Below, in pieces: positions 1 through 9,560 of a stretch of 64,000 nucleotides of DNA. Position 1 is the stretch's first letter. Each line of letters starts with the position of its first letter. This DNA is from a candidate division WOR-3 bacterium (GTDB lineage: Bacteria; Hydrothermota; UBA3072): assembly GCA_039804165.1 (NCBI GenBank), contig JBDRZZ010000007.1:8626-72625 (forward strand). The letters run 5' to 3'. Position numbers and translations under genes: made by a program. The notes beneath the pieces were generated by a model. That model saw nothing but the letters and a program-made list of their open reading frames with translations, was not told the DNA's origin and ran no database searches.

Positions 1-3000
1 ACAGATAAGAAAGAAGTAATTTATGCTCCTTAGCAGCTTCCTTTGGGAGAGAAGAAAAATATTCAATTAGAGCATCTACTGTTTCAGGAGAATAACAATT
101 GTAAAGTTCCACATACGCTGCCTGATTCTCAGGATGCTCGGCTAGATAAGATATTAAAAAGTCTTTTGTTTCCCTATATTTGTTTTGGAGCCGTAACTCC
201 ACGGTTGAATATAGAGATACTCCGGAAAGTTTATCAGTCTGCAAACTTAGCTCTCCATCCACTATATTTACACCATTGGGTTCTAAATGAGTTGGTATAA
301 CTCCATTTGATTCACTCAAAGAGTATAGCTTCGCATTTTCTTGGGTTATTAAAGTAACATCACTACCCATTTCCCCTGAAGGTAATGGAATATCTGCCCA
401 AGGGTCACTTGTGCAAGTGGGATTATAATAAAACCATGAATTAGGTCCAACTTCAAACAAATAAGTATTTGGAGGATTACTTCCCCACCAGTTTCCATAA
501 GCTAAAAGTCCGCTACTATAGGTGGGATAGGAAGTTCCCACTGAAACATTAATCGTATTACCATAAATACTATTCCACATATACTTGCTTAGAGGAGGGG
601 TACCAAATACAGGATAGCTTTCTCGGTATACCACTAAACCTTTTAAGCAGTCAGTTACTCGGTTATTTCTAGGAATAGAGTAAGACCCAAGAGATGCTGG
701 CGAAGAACCCCAGATTGCACCAATACCCTGATTCATCCCCCTTATGTCATTCTGCCAAACGGTTCCTGAGGAACCTCCACCATATAAAATTCCAAAACCG
801 GTGTGATAGTAAGCAAAGTTCGAGGTTTTAATAATTACATTCTGGTTGCAGGTAAATGTTGATAAATTTAAATTAATTCCGTGGTCACGAACATTCTTGA
901 TAGTATTATTCAAAATAGAACCTGATGAATTATACGCATAGACGCCATTGATCATATCTTTGATTATCGAATTTTGGATGGTGATGTTTGAGGAATTAAG
1001 AATTTGTATTTGTGTTCCGTATCTTACATTCACATGATTCAAAATTGAGCCATTTGCTCCTGAGCCACTAAAAACGATCGACCCCCAGCTACCCCGTTTT
1101 TTCGCCTCTGTTGAGGTAAATGTAATTTTGGAAAAATTTGTAGCATTAGCATTTAGAATGCCTTCAACAATGAGCGATTTTCCTGGTGCAAACGCTATAG
1201 TGGCACAAGGCTTAATCGTGAGTGTTGCTCCACATGGAATCGTCACAGTCTCAGCGACTCTGCATCTCCCACTTAAGGTGGTATTCCCAGGTATAGTTCC
1301 AGAAATAATCATCTCATACCATCCTGTATGTTGAGGGTCATAATGAAACATAGACCAATCTCTTTTACCTATTCCTTTCGTATCCCATACATAGACTTCC
1401 CAATCCCAAGAACCAACAACAACTTCATTGTCTCCATCACCGTCAACATCTCCTACTGCAGGGGTGCCTAAGTTCATATCTCCTGTCACCAATGGCCAGC
1501 CTTTAATTCTGGTTCCGTCAGCATGCCAACCATACAAATTTTTATGAAAAGATCCAATTATAATCTCTGGATCAGGATTCTCATCTACATTTGCAATTAT
1601 GGGGCTTGAGCACGTTCCTTGAAATCCAGCTTCTGTTTTTGGCCAACCAGGTAAAGGCGAACCGTCATGATTCCATGCATAAACAGTCGATCTTGTTCCT
1701 ACTACGATTTCCAGCTCTCTGTCGCCATCCAGGTTACAAACAGCAGGGGAAGTAAGCACTACACCTCCTATATCAGAGATTGATTTACCAGAAACCCACC
1801 CAGATTTATCATTGCCATACTCATCTTTGACATATACAACACAATTATCACTTAAGTCGTTGTTTACCTTATTCCCGGCAACATAAATAATTTCATAATG
1901 TCCATCTATATCGATATCTGCAACTGCAGGTGACGAGCCCAAATTATTCCGTCCTGTATAAAATGGCCAGTTAGTAGAAAAAGATATACCGTTATGGTGA
2001 CATACATATATATATCCATCACTTCCCCCAATTATAATTTCAAGGTCACTATCACCATCAAGATCAATCAATGACGGCGTGCAATAAGCCTCTATTTGAT
2101 CTGAGTTTCCACCAATCACCATCCAAGGAGATGGCCCATAAACGTCTCCATTATATCTCCGAATGTGAACTTGGCCACTATGAGTCATAATGACGACCTC
2201 AGGATAACCATCATTATCAATATCACCTATTACGGGAGAACTTAAACATGGGGCACCGAGCTTTACACTCCAAAATGGGTCTGGCTTCCTGTCTCCATCA
2301 ATATCCTTTATATGCCAGCAGTAAAGAGTATCATTCCCTCTACTAGCAATCACCAACTCGTATCCATTATTAAGATTGTTATCTAAATCGGCTATAGCAG
2401 GTGAACTCCAAAAATTTGCACCCTTTCTATAAGCAAATCCACTTATCGTAGTGGGGTTATTATCGATGTCAAACAATTCGGCGCCTGTATTATTAAAAGC
2501 ATATACCCTACCTGATTGGTCGGCAATAAATATTTCCATTTTCCCATCATTGTTAACATCAAATAAAGTGGGGGACGAAAATATTTTTTCATTTAACTTA
2601 ACTGGCCAACCACTTACCTGCTTGACTGTAGTCCAGGCTTCCAGATAATCACTCAAATTACTTTCATTAGCAGACTCATCTACTGCTGACACTTTATAAT
2701 AATAAACGGTTTCATTTTGCAAGCCAACATCTTTGAAATACGAAGTCCCTTCGATCAATCGATCGTTTATCTTCTTATATACACCTGTGGGGCTATCAGA
2801 ACGGTAGACATTATATCCTTTCAAATCTGAATCTGCGGGTTTCTTCCAAATTAAATCAATAGAATTTTCGTATCCTATAAAATTTAAACCGGTAGGTGTT
2901 GCAGGACCCTTCAAATCAAAATTGTGAATCCATGTTTTCCCGTATGCATCTTGAATTGTCAGTTTAAAAGTTAATGCCTCCGGGGTATTTGGATAACTCG

Positions 3001-5803
3001 GACTTATAGTAAAATAATACTTACTACCCCACGGTTTTTTTGAACTATTAGGAAGAATATCTTCAAATGTTTGAGGATTATTAGTTATCGAGGTTATGTA
3101 TGGAGATGATGAACTTAGAGTAGCTGTTATTTCTCTAGCTACACCATGACCGTAATTTGAAAGTTCAACTGTCAAACCAACTGTAGCTCCTGGCTGTAAA
3201 TTTCCATAAACTGTATGACCCGTATGTTGAACCTGAGGTGCATAAATTTGTAGATAGAAATTATCTGTAAAACCTGCCACTGTTAACCTAAACTCCACGA
3301 CTTCTCCGTCAGGGCAATCTGAAGAGACAGTGAATTTAAAATCATCCAAACAAGTTACAGAACTCCCTGGACCGATATCTCCAAAATTTTCTATACTATC
3401 TATTATGGTAATATAAGGATGAAGGGTATTTGTTCCCTTTTTATAAGCAGCTAGAGTAGCAACAACATTTCCAATCCCTATTTTACTACTGTTTCTCAAC
3501 GTTATAGGTAGCTCTATTGTTTCACCAGCATCAACTTTACCATCTCCATTACCTCTACTGTCACCAGACTCATCATCATTAATTATGTATCTTTCTACAT
3601 ATAAATGGAAGTCACCATCACCTATTTGAGTAACAGGCACACTCGCTTCATACGGAACAAAATTGTGAGCAGTTACCGTAACACTCAATTCGCCAGGCGT
3701 ATCAGGAGTGAAGACAAAATCTACATTAACTGGATTACCTGTCCCTGTAACAGTCTTTATCGCATAATCTTCTACGCCTTTCTTCAAACATATAACAGCT
3801 TTCTTACCAACCGGTAAATTAGAGATGGTTACAGGGAAAATATTTACACCGTTTGTAATTGTGGAAGGATGTCTAACGATAAGAGTATCTGGAGGCGCTG
3901 TCCAAATAGGCAATTCAGGGTCCCCAAGTAAATTCATAATGGTTGCTTCGTAAGGAATACCATTTTCTATGTGCGTAGCGCCAAGAGTATGACCAATATT
4001 ATAGATCTCATTACGGAATAAATTTTTATAGAATTTAGAATCAAAAGAAAAAACAAAATTAACAAAATTATACCTTGACCCACCTATAAATGCAACAGCC
4101 CCACCATTTTTATTTAACAATAAACGCTCACCAATACAATCATAATCAAATGCTCCAGGTGAACAACCCCCACTAACCATAATAAAATATTTGTTCCCAT
4201 TAGCCAAATTACTCGCATCATTATTTGTTATTCCTCCACAACCTGTCTTCGTTCCTGCTCCCATTTCTTGTGGATTTGAATGGTCGATGTGATTAACAAT
4301 GCCATAACCTTCATTCAACCTCCTAATAGCATTTGCTGGATTTAATACCTCATCACGGTTAAAATATGCCCCATAAGCAGAGTCAAAGTGATAATCATAT
4401 TCATACATTTGCCAATGAGTAAACCACGGTGGAAGAAGCTTATCATTTATGTAATCTTTATCATAGATTCCAGATTCTGACCACCACGCAGCAAATTTGC
4501 CGGAGTCATCAAAAATATCATATACTATACCTCCTAAAGATAACATAGTCGTTAAATATGTCGCTGGAGGAAGATTTGGAGCTAAAGAATTTCTTTCATA
4601 AGTAAAAACCTTATCTATAAATACCCTCACCTCTTTCTTATTATGAACAGGTGCCCTTCCCACCCAAATATCTGGAAGATAATCAGCACCATCTCCGAAT
4701 TTATGATCTCCGTTCGAATTCCAATTATTATTTATTGGGTATATGGCAGAATAATATAGATCTGTTATGGCAGGATAAGGTCCGTAAGAATTTAGTCGGA
4801 CAGGAACAATATCTACATCTCCACCCAGTAAAATGTATTCTGTTCCCCATTTTATATAGGCATCTTGAATAAAATGACGAATTTTCTCTTGGAGATCACA
4901 ACCTGAATAATTTTGGGAAATCCAGGAAACAGTTTTGATTGTAGATACTATACCTTTTTTCGTTTTCCAGTCCGCCAAAGGTTGAAAGGCATCAACTAAT
5001 GAATCAGCAGTGATGATTATATATTTAACATCAAGCCCTTCAGTAGCTGATGGGAACGAAGGTACTGATAATGGCTGAGTTATTACTTGTAGACTTGTTT
5101 CTATATCTAACGAAGATTGAGATATATTATATGAAATATCTTCAGGATTAACAATAAGTTTTCTTATTTTTTCTTTAAATTCGTTGTCTTCCACTTCATT
5201 TTTTCTTAGTCGCGGAGGAAGTTGGTATTTATCAGAAGTAAAATATTCTATCTCAATCACCATCTCCGTATTTAAAATAAGTTCTCTTTTTGCCGGTTTA
5301 TACTGAATAGGATATACTATAATATCTACGAGATGATATTCTCTAAAATAACCTTCATACAAAAATTCTACCAATTTACCAGGATAGATTTTACTTGATG
5401 AATATATTTCTTTTTTAGGTTCTACAAATCCCCTTTGTTTTACTTCACCCACAGGAATAGGATACTGAACTGGATAGATATAATACTCTCCTTCTAGTTT
5501 TTTTTCGCGGGTTGAAATAACTCTTACGTTTCTTACTTCTGTCCCCGACGGAAGTAAAACCTTAACACCCTTTACGGGGAGCATAGGTTCACCTACTTTT
5601 AAAGAATCCTGGATAAAATCAAATTCAGGCAAAGACACAATGTCATAACCGCGGAGTTTAGAAAATTTGACTTCGTTCTCCTTATAAAATAGCTTGATTG
5701 TTTTTGTTTCGCCATAAAGTTCCATATTTACGAATGATATTATAAAGAAAGCAGAGAAAACAATCAGGACAAAATTAGTTTTAACAAAGTTAAAAAATCT
5801 CAT
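1..5803 (-). CDS. Giant secreted peptidase C25 (gingipain-like) multidomain protein, 3' end outside window
   Basis: Reading the minus strand by eye from the ATG at 5803, the frame stays open to the window edge, giving at least 1,934 codons. A strong AGGAGG site precedes the start. Order of parts: hydrophobic signal peptide (about 1-32); propeptide-like region; peptidase C25 domain (about 250-634) with the LLGGDVDIVP strand; Ig-like and CARDB-like segments (about 635-960); Fn3-like domain (about 968-1055); FG-GAP/VCBS-type propeller repeats with DxDxDG calcium loops (about 1055-1485); right-handed beta-helix repeats (about 1495-1800); then a short helical tail. Likely catalytic residues are His508 (in NHIDHS) and Cys547 (in SGGCSPG), 39 residues apart, which fits the His/Cys dyad of C25. 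By family it is an exported cysteine endopeptidase. A C-terminal sorting domain is expected beyond the window but cannot be seen. The exact substrate is unknown. Confidence 0.9.
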   Translation of the reverse strand, partial: MRFFNFVKTNFVLIVFSAFFIISFVNMELYGETKTIKLFYKENEVKFSKLRGYDIVSLPEFDFIQDSLKVGEPMLPVKGVKVLLPSGTEVRNVRVISTREKKLEGEYYIYPVQYPIPVGEVKQRGFVEPKKEIYSSSKIYPGKLVEFLYEGYFREYHLVDIIVYPIQYKPAKRELILNTEMVIEIEYFTSDKYQLPPRLRKNEVEDNEFKEKIRKLIVNPEDISYNISQSSLDIETSLQVITQPLSVPSFPSATEGLDVKYIIITADSLVDAFQPLADWKTKKGIVSTIKTVSWISQNYSGCDLQEKIRHFIQDAYIKWGTEYILLGGDVDIVPVRLNSYGPYPAITDLYYSAIYPINNNWNSNGDHKFGDGADYLPDIWVGRAPVHNKKEVRVFIDKVFTYERNSLAPNLPPATYLTTMLSLGGIVYDIFDDSGKFAAWWSESGIYDKDYINDKLLPPWFTHWQMYEYDYHFDSAYGAYFNRDEVLNPANAIRRLNEGYGIVNHIDHSNPQEMGAGTKTGCGGITNNDASNLANGNKYFIMVSGGCSPGAFDYDCIGERLLLNKNGGAVAFIGGSRYNFVNFVFSFDSKFYKNLFRNEIYNIGHTLGATHIENGIPYEATIMNLLGDPELPIWTAPPDTLIVRHPSTITNGVNIFPVTISNLPVGKKAVICLKKGVEDYAIKTVTGTGNPVNVDFVFTPDTPGELSVTVTAHNFVPYEASVPVTQIGDGDFHLYVERYIINDDESGDSRGNGDGKVDAGETIELPITLRNSSKIGIGNVVATLAAYKKGTNTLHPYITIIDSIENFGDIGPGSSVTCLDDFKFTVSSDCPDGEVVEFRLTVAGFTDNFYLQIYAPQVQHTGHTVYGNLQPGATVGLTVELSNYGHGVAREITATLSSSSPYITSITNNPQTFEDILPNSSKKPWGSKYYFTISPSYPNTPEALTFKLTIQDAYGKTWIHNFDLKGPATPTGLNFIGYENSIDLIWKKPADSDLKGYNVYRSDSPTGVYKKINDRLIEGTSYFKDVGLQNETVYYYKVSAVDESANESNLSDYLEAWTTVKQVSGWPVKLNEKIFSSPTLFDVNNDGKMEIFIADQSGRVYAFNNTGAELFDIDNNPTTISGFAYRKGANFWSSPAIADLDNNLNNGYELVIASRGNDTLYCWHIKDIDGDRKPDPFWSVKLGAPCLSSPVIGDIDNDGYPEVVIMTHSGQVHIRRYNGDVYGPSPWMVIGGNSDQIEAYCTPSLIDLDGDSDLEIIIGGSDGYIYVCHHNGISFSTNWPFYTGRNNLGSSPAVADIDIDGHYEIIYVAGNKVNNDLSDNCVVYVKDEYGNDKSGWVSGKSISDIGGVVLTSPAVCNLDGDRELEIVVGTRSTVYAWNHDGSPLPGWPKTEAGFQGTCSSPIIANVDENPDPEIIIGSFHKNLYGWHADGTRIKGWPLVTGDMNLGTPAVGDVDGDGDNEVVVGSWDWEVYVWDTKGIGKRDWSMFHYDPQHTGWYEMIISGTIPGNTTLSGRCRVAETVTIPCGATLTIKPCATIAFAPGKSLIVEGILNANATNFSKITFTSTEAKKRGSWGSIVFSGSGANGSILNHVNVRYGTQIQILNSSNITIQNSIIKDMINGVYAYNSSGSILNNTIKNVRDHGINLNLSTFTCNQNVIIKTSNFAYYHTGFGILYGGGSSGTVWQNDIRGMNQGIGAIWGSSPASLGSYSIPRNNRVTDCLKGLVVYRESYPVFGTPPLSKYMWNSIYGNTINVSVGTSYPTYSSGLLAYGNWWGSNPPNTYLFEVGPNSWFYYNPTCTSDPWADIPLPSGEMGSDVTLITQENAKLYSLSESNGVIPTHLEPNGVNIVDGELSLQTDKLSGVSLYSTVELRLQNKYRETKDFLISYLAEHPENQAAYVELYNCYSPETVDALIEYFSSLPKEAAKEHKLLLSYL

Positions 5804-6106
5804 TTCCTACCTCCTAATTTAATTTTTATAATTTAACCTCCACATGCCTTCTAAGATTATTAATTATAATTTTATAATTCTCTTTTTGCCTTATTTCACT
5901 TTTATACTATGTTATTTAATATAATTTTATCATTTATCAAGTTTCTCTTATTTAATTTGCCTTGTCAAACTTACATTTTTCCCTAATTTCTTTTAGGCTT
6001 ATATTTAAATCCACCCCCACTTTTTTATCCCTTAACCAAATAGAGACTTGCTTAAAGAAAATTTTTTATTATACTTTTTAATATAAATTTGAATTAAGAG
6101 GTAAGA
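5804..6106. other. Divergent intergenic region, very AT-rich
   Basis: This 303-base stretch separates the C25 protease gene (leftward) from the FxLYD-like gene (rightward). It has no convincing ORF. It should hold the promoters of both genes. The rightward one is annotated separately. On the minus strand TTGACA and TTGATA hexamers occur about 110-155 nt upstream of the protease start, but no -10 box stands out enough to choose one. Confidence 0.6.
6048..6075 (+). promoter_or_regulatory. Candidate sigma70-type promoter for the FxLYD-like/purD operon
   Basis: TTGCTT and TATACT are separated by 16 nt and lie about 30 nt upstream of the start at 6107, which also has an AGAGGT ribosome-binding site. 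Assigned by hexamer match only. Confidence 0.4.
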
Positions 6107-6904
6107 ATGAAAAAAGGAGTTGCTATATTTTTAATATTCATAGCTTTTTTTATAGGAGTTGGGATTGGTTATTTCTTCGCTCCATATATTTCTAAGAGTT
6201 TGGAATCTTATAGAGAAGTTACTAATGTTGTTATTATTTCTTCTCTGAAAGAGAATATGAGAATTATGGAAATAGAAGCAAAAAAGTATGCCGAAAAATA
6301 TGGACACTATCCCAAAAATAGCTCTGTTTCGTGGTTAGAAACTCCATTAGAAATTGAAAATCCAATTACTTACAAAAGAGGAGAAGGGGAAGCATACACC
6401 TCTGGGAAGGCAAATAAACCAGGTATTATAGGTTTTGAAAGTGACATAAACGGAACATTTTGTAAAATAACGGGTTATGGTGTTAATGATACTATTAAGC
6501 TTTACTTGGGGGCAAAAGCCTCTTCAGAAGAGAAAAAAGAAAAAATAGATGAAGGAACTCTTTTGGGTAGAAGAAAGGTAGAAGAGGATAGTGTAAAAAG
6601 TTCAAGCTGGGATATAATAGGAATACACTCCAAGATAGTTGAAAAAAACATTGATAATTGGAAATTTTTCTGGGAATTTACAGTTTATAACCAGGAAAAA
6701 AACAATATATCATTTTCAGGAAAGATTAATTTTATTAACAAAAAGGGAATAACAGTTACAACCGAAATTTTAGAAAATCTTGAGGTTCCGGGAGCATCCT
6801 CTAAAACATTCAACGGATATACTCTTATAAATGCAGATTTGGCAGCTGAAGTAGAAGAAGTAGATGTAAAATTAAAGAGAGAAAAATTTGTCCGAGTGGA
6901 ATAA
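6107..6904 (+). CDS. Membrane-anchored protein with pseudopilin-like N-terminus and FxLYD-like C-terminal domain
   Basis: Protein of 265 residues. Residues 4-27 form one hydrophobic segment, consistent with an uncleaved anchor, followed by a helical stretch and a short KYAEKYGHYPKN motif that recalls type II pseudopilins, where a long helix leads into a globular head. The last ~95 residues (from SSSWDIIGIHSKIV) resemble the Ig-like FxLYD domain: an N-x-x-F-W-E-F-x-V-Y-N strand, then a strand with FINKKG and a hydrophobic-PG(A/S)S turn. Function is unknown; an envelope or secretion-related role is an inference. It overlaps purD by one base (TAATG), so the two are probably translated together, although no functional link to purine synthesis is obvious. 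Confidence 0.75.
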   Translation: MKKGVAIFLIFIAFFIGVGIGYFFAPYISKSLESYREVTNVVIISSLKENMRIMEIEAKKYAEKYGHYPKNSSVSWLETPLEIENPITYKRGEGEAYTSGKANKPGIIGFESDINGTFCKITGYGVNDTIKLYLGAKASSEEKKEKIDEGTLLGRRKVEEDSVKSSSWDIIGIHSKIVEKNIDNWKFFWEFTVYNQEKNNISFSGKINFINKKGITVTTEILENLEVPGASSKTFNGYTLINADLAAEVEEVDVKLKREKFVRVE

Positions 6905-8160
6905 TGAAAGTATTAGTGATTGGAGGTGGGGGAAGAGAACACGCTATAGGGTGGAAACTTTCAAAGAGTAAGAAATTGTCAAAGCTTTATTTCGCTCCAG
7001 GGAATGGGGGAACAAGTCTTTTAGGAAAAAATATAAATTATTCAAGTAACGAAGATATTCTTAATTTTGCAATAGAAGAAAAAATTGATTTTACCGTTGT
7101 GGGGCCAGAAAAACCATTGGTAGAAGGTATTGTTGACTCCTTTTTAAAAGAAGGATTAAATATATTTGGGCCAAAAAAAGATGCGGCTCAATTAGAAGGA
7201 AGCAAAGCTTTTTCAAAAGAGATTATGGCTTCTATGAATATTCCCACTGCTTATTTTGAAATCTTCGATGATTTTAATGCAGCAAAAAGATACATTGAAA
7301 AAAAGAATGGAAAAGTTGTGGTGAAAGCAAGTGGTTTAGCCGCCGGAAAAGGTGTTACAGTTTGTCATAGCAAAGAAGAAGGAATTAAGGCTCTTGAATC
7401 TTTAATGGTGGAGAAAAAATTTGGAGAGGCTGGAGAAACTGTTGTAATCGAGGAAATCTTAGAAGGAGAGGAAGTTTCAATTTTAGCTCTTATTTCTGGA
7501 GATAAAATCATCCCTTTTATCCCTTCACAGGATCATAAAAGAGCCTTCGATGGAGATAAAGGACCCAACACAGGAGGGATGGGGGCTTATGCACCCGTTC
7601 CCTTTATTAGAGAAAGGGAACTTTCTGAGATAAAAGAGAAAATATTTAGCCCAATAATAAAAGGCTTAGGAAGAAAAGGAATAGAATATAAAGGCGTTCT
7701 TTATGGCGGATTAATTATTACAAAAGAAGGCCCTTTAGTTCTTGAGTTTAATGTAAGATTTGGAGATCCTGAAACCCAAGCTATTTTACCTCTCTTAGAA
7801 GACGACTTATTAGAACTTCTTTTAATGGCGAATGAATATAAATTACCAGATAAGTTGAATTTCAGCAAGAACTTTGCTCTTGCGGTTGTTTTGGCTTCAA
7901 AAGGATACCCAGAAAAATACGAAAAAGATTTTGAGGTTATTATCCCTTCTGATCCTACTTGTAATATATTCCATGCAGGAACAGAACTTAGAGATGGACA
8001 TTTTTACGTAACTGGGGGAAGGGTCCTTTCTTGTGTTGGAGTAGGAGAAACATTACCTATTGCAAAAGAAAAAGCTTATCAGTGCATAAGAAAAATGGAA
8101 GGGGAAAAACTATTTTATAGAAAGGATATTGGAGAAAGAGGAATTAAATTTTTATCTTAG
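6904..8160 (+). CDS. purD: Phosphoribosylamine--glycine ligase (GAR synthetase)
   Basis: Catalyses the ATP-dependent joining of phosphoribosylamine and glycine to give GAR, step two of de novo purine synthesis, in the cytoplasm. At 418 residues it has the normal PurD length. The family signatures are present in order: N-terminal VLVIGGGGREHA, the FAPGNGGT segment, the ATP-grasp KASGLAAGKGV motif, the SQDHKRAFDGDKGPNTGGMG stretch, and the metal-binding EFNVRFGDPETQ motif near residue 285. The start codon overlaps the stop of the upstream gene. No purine riboswitch or PurR-like operator is visible upstream, so expression probably follows the shared operon promoter. Confidence 0.97.
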   Translation: MKVLVIGGGGREHAIGWKLSKSKKLSKLYFAPGNGGTSLLGKNINYSSNEDILNFAIEEKIDFTVVGPEKPLVEGIVDSFLKEGLNIFGPKKDAAQLEGSKAFSKEIMASMNIPTAYFEIFDDFNAAKRYIEKKNGKVVVKASGLAAGKGVTVCHSKEEGIKALESLMVEKKFGEAGETVVIEEILEGEEVSILALISGDKIIPFIPSQDHKRAFDGDKGPNTGGMGAYAPVPFIRERELSEIKEKIFSPIIKGLGRKGIEYKGVLYGGLIITKEGPLVLEFNVRFGDPETQAILPLLEDDLLELLLMANEYKLPDKLNFSKNFALAVVLASKGYPEKYEKDFEVIIPSDPTCNIFHAGTELRDGHFYVTGGRVLSCVGVGETLPIAKEKAYQCIRKMEGEKLFYRKDIGERGIKFLS

Positions 8161-8188
8161 AAAATGTTTTTCCTAAATCTTTTTAAAT

Positions 8189-9493
8189 TTGAATAATTTA
8201 TTTGAAAGAGGAAAAGGAAAGGCTCCTTTATCATATAGAGTTAGACCAAAGAAATTAGAAGATTTTATAGGTCAGGAAGAGATAATAGGGCCTGGTTCTC
8301 CCCTAAGAAAACTCATTGAGATGGGGGAAGTTCCTTCTTTAATTTTCTGGGGACCTCCAGGTTCAGGGAAAACTACCCTTGCTTACATAATCTCTAATTA
8401 TCTAAAAGCTAATTTTGAAAGCCTCAGTGCCACAGAGAGTGGTGTTAAAGATGTAAGAGAGATAATCCAAAAAGCAAAATATCTTTTACAAAATAAAAAT
8501 AAAAAGACAATCCTTTTTATTGACGAAATTCATCGCTTCAATAAAGCACAACAGGATGTCTTACTTCCAGCTCTTGAAGATGGGACTCTCATTCTTATAG
8601 GGGCAACAACTGAAAATCCTTCCTTTGAAGTAATTTCTCCTCTGCTTTCCAGGGTAAGAACATACATTTTAAAACCGTTAACTCCAGAAGAAATCAAAAA
8701 GATAATAAATAGAGCTTTAAAGATAGATGAAGAACTTAAAAAAATTGAGATAGAAATAGGAGAAGAGGAAAAAGATTATCTTGCAAAAATATCTTTAGGA
8801 GATGCAAGAGTAGCCCTAAATGTGCTTGAAACAAGTGTAAAGATTTGCGCAAGAGACAAAAGGAAAATAGACAAGGATTTAATATCAAGCGTTCTTCAAA
8901 GACAAGTTATATACGATAAATCAGGTGAAGAACATTATAATATCATTTCGGCTTTTATAAAATCTATTCGTGGGAGTGATCCTGATGCAGCTCTTTATTG
9001 GATGGTGAGAATGTTAGAAGGAGGAGAAGATCCACTTTTTATTGCAAGAAGGTTGGTTATCCTTGCTTCAGAAGACATTGGTAACGCTGACCCAAGAGCC
9101 CTTCCTTTAGCCGTGGCCGCTAAAGAAGCCATTGATTTTGTTGGAATGCCTGAGGCCGGTATAATTCTTGCCCATGCCGTAACTTATCTCGCTTCTGCTC
9201 CAAAAAGTAATGCTTCATATTTAGCTTATAATAAAGCTCGGGCATTTTTTAAAGAGCATCCAAATGGAAAAGTCCCACTTCATCTTAGAAACGCTCCTAC
9301 TGAATTTATGAAAGAAATTGGTTATGGAGAAGGTTATAAGTATCCCCATAATTACCCAGGACATTTTGTCCCTGAAAACTATTTCCCGGATGGGATTAAG
9401 AAAAAAATATTTTATGAGCCAACAGATGAAGGATGGGAGAAAAATATAAAAGAGAGGCTCAAAAAGTTAAAAGAAGAGCAGAAAGAAATATAG
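8189..9493 (+). CDS. rarA: Replication-associated recombination protein A (RarA/MgsA AAA+ ATPase)
   Basis: AAA+ clamp-loader-like ATPase that acts at stalled forks and single-strand gaps. The 434 residues begin with the family-typical LFERGKGKAPLSYRVRPKKL and the IGQEEIIG motif. Walker A is GPPGSGKT (about residues 55-62), Walker B is ILFIDEIHRF, followed by sensor GATTENPSFE and the SRVRTYILKPL segment. The C-terminal tetramerisation and lid region has the conserved RGSDPDAALYWMVRMLEGGEDP block. The start is TTG, 28 nt after purD. No ATG lies nearby in frame and no good ribosome-binding site is seen, so the start is less certain than the identity. Confidence 0.95.
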   Translation: MNNLFERGKGKAPLSYRVRPKKLEDFIGQEEIIGPGSPLRKLIEMGEVPSLIFWGPPGSGKTTLAYIISNYLKANFESLSATESGVKDVREIIQKAKYLLQNKNKKTILFIDEIHRFNKAQQDVLLPALEDGTLILIGATTENPSFEVISPLLSRVRTYILKPLTPEEIKKIINRALKIDEELKKIEIEIGEEEKDYLAKISLGDARVALNVLETSVKICARDKRKIDKDLISSVLQRQVIYDKSGEEHYNIISAFIKSIRGSDPDAALYWMVRMLEGGEDPLFIARRLVILASEDIGNADPRALPLAVAAKEAIDFVGMPEAGIILAHAVTYLASAPKSNASYLAYNKARAFFKEHPNGKVPLHLRNAPTEFMKEIGYGEGYKYPHNYPGHFVPENYFPDGIKKKIFYEPTDEGWEKNIKERLKKLKEEQKEI

Positions 9494-9511
9494 TCCTTGA
9501 AATTTTTCCCC

Positions 9512-9539
9512 TTGACATTTTTAAAATTATCCTTATCAT
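9512..9539 (+). promoter_or_regulatory. Promoter for the polytopic membrane protein gene
   Basis: TTGACA, 16 nt spacer, TATCAT. It lies just after the rarA stop and about 20 nt before a perfect AGGAGGT ribosome-binding site (9551-9557) with ATG at 9561. Confidence 0.6.
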
Positions 9540-9560
9540 TCTTCATAAAAAGGAGGTAAA

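Noticed and set aside
1128-1334. Plus-strand ORFs in 1-5800
   Set aside because: They lie antisense to the long continuous C25 reading frame, have no ribosome-binding sites and no protein-like composition.
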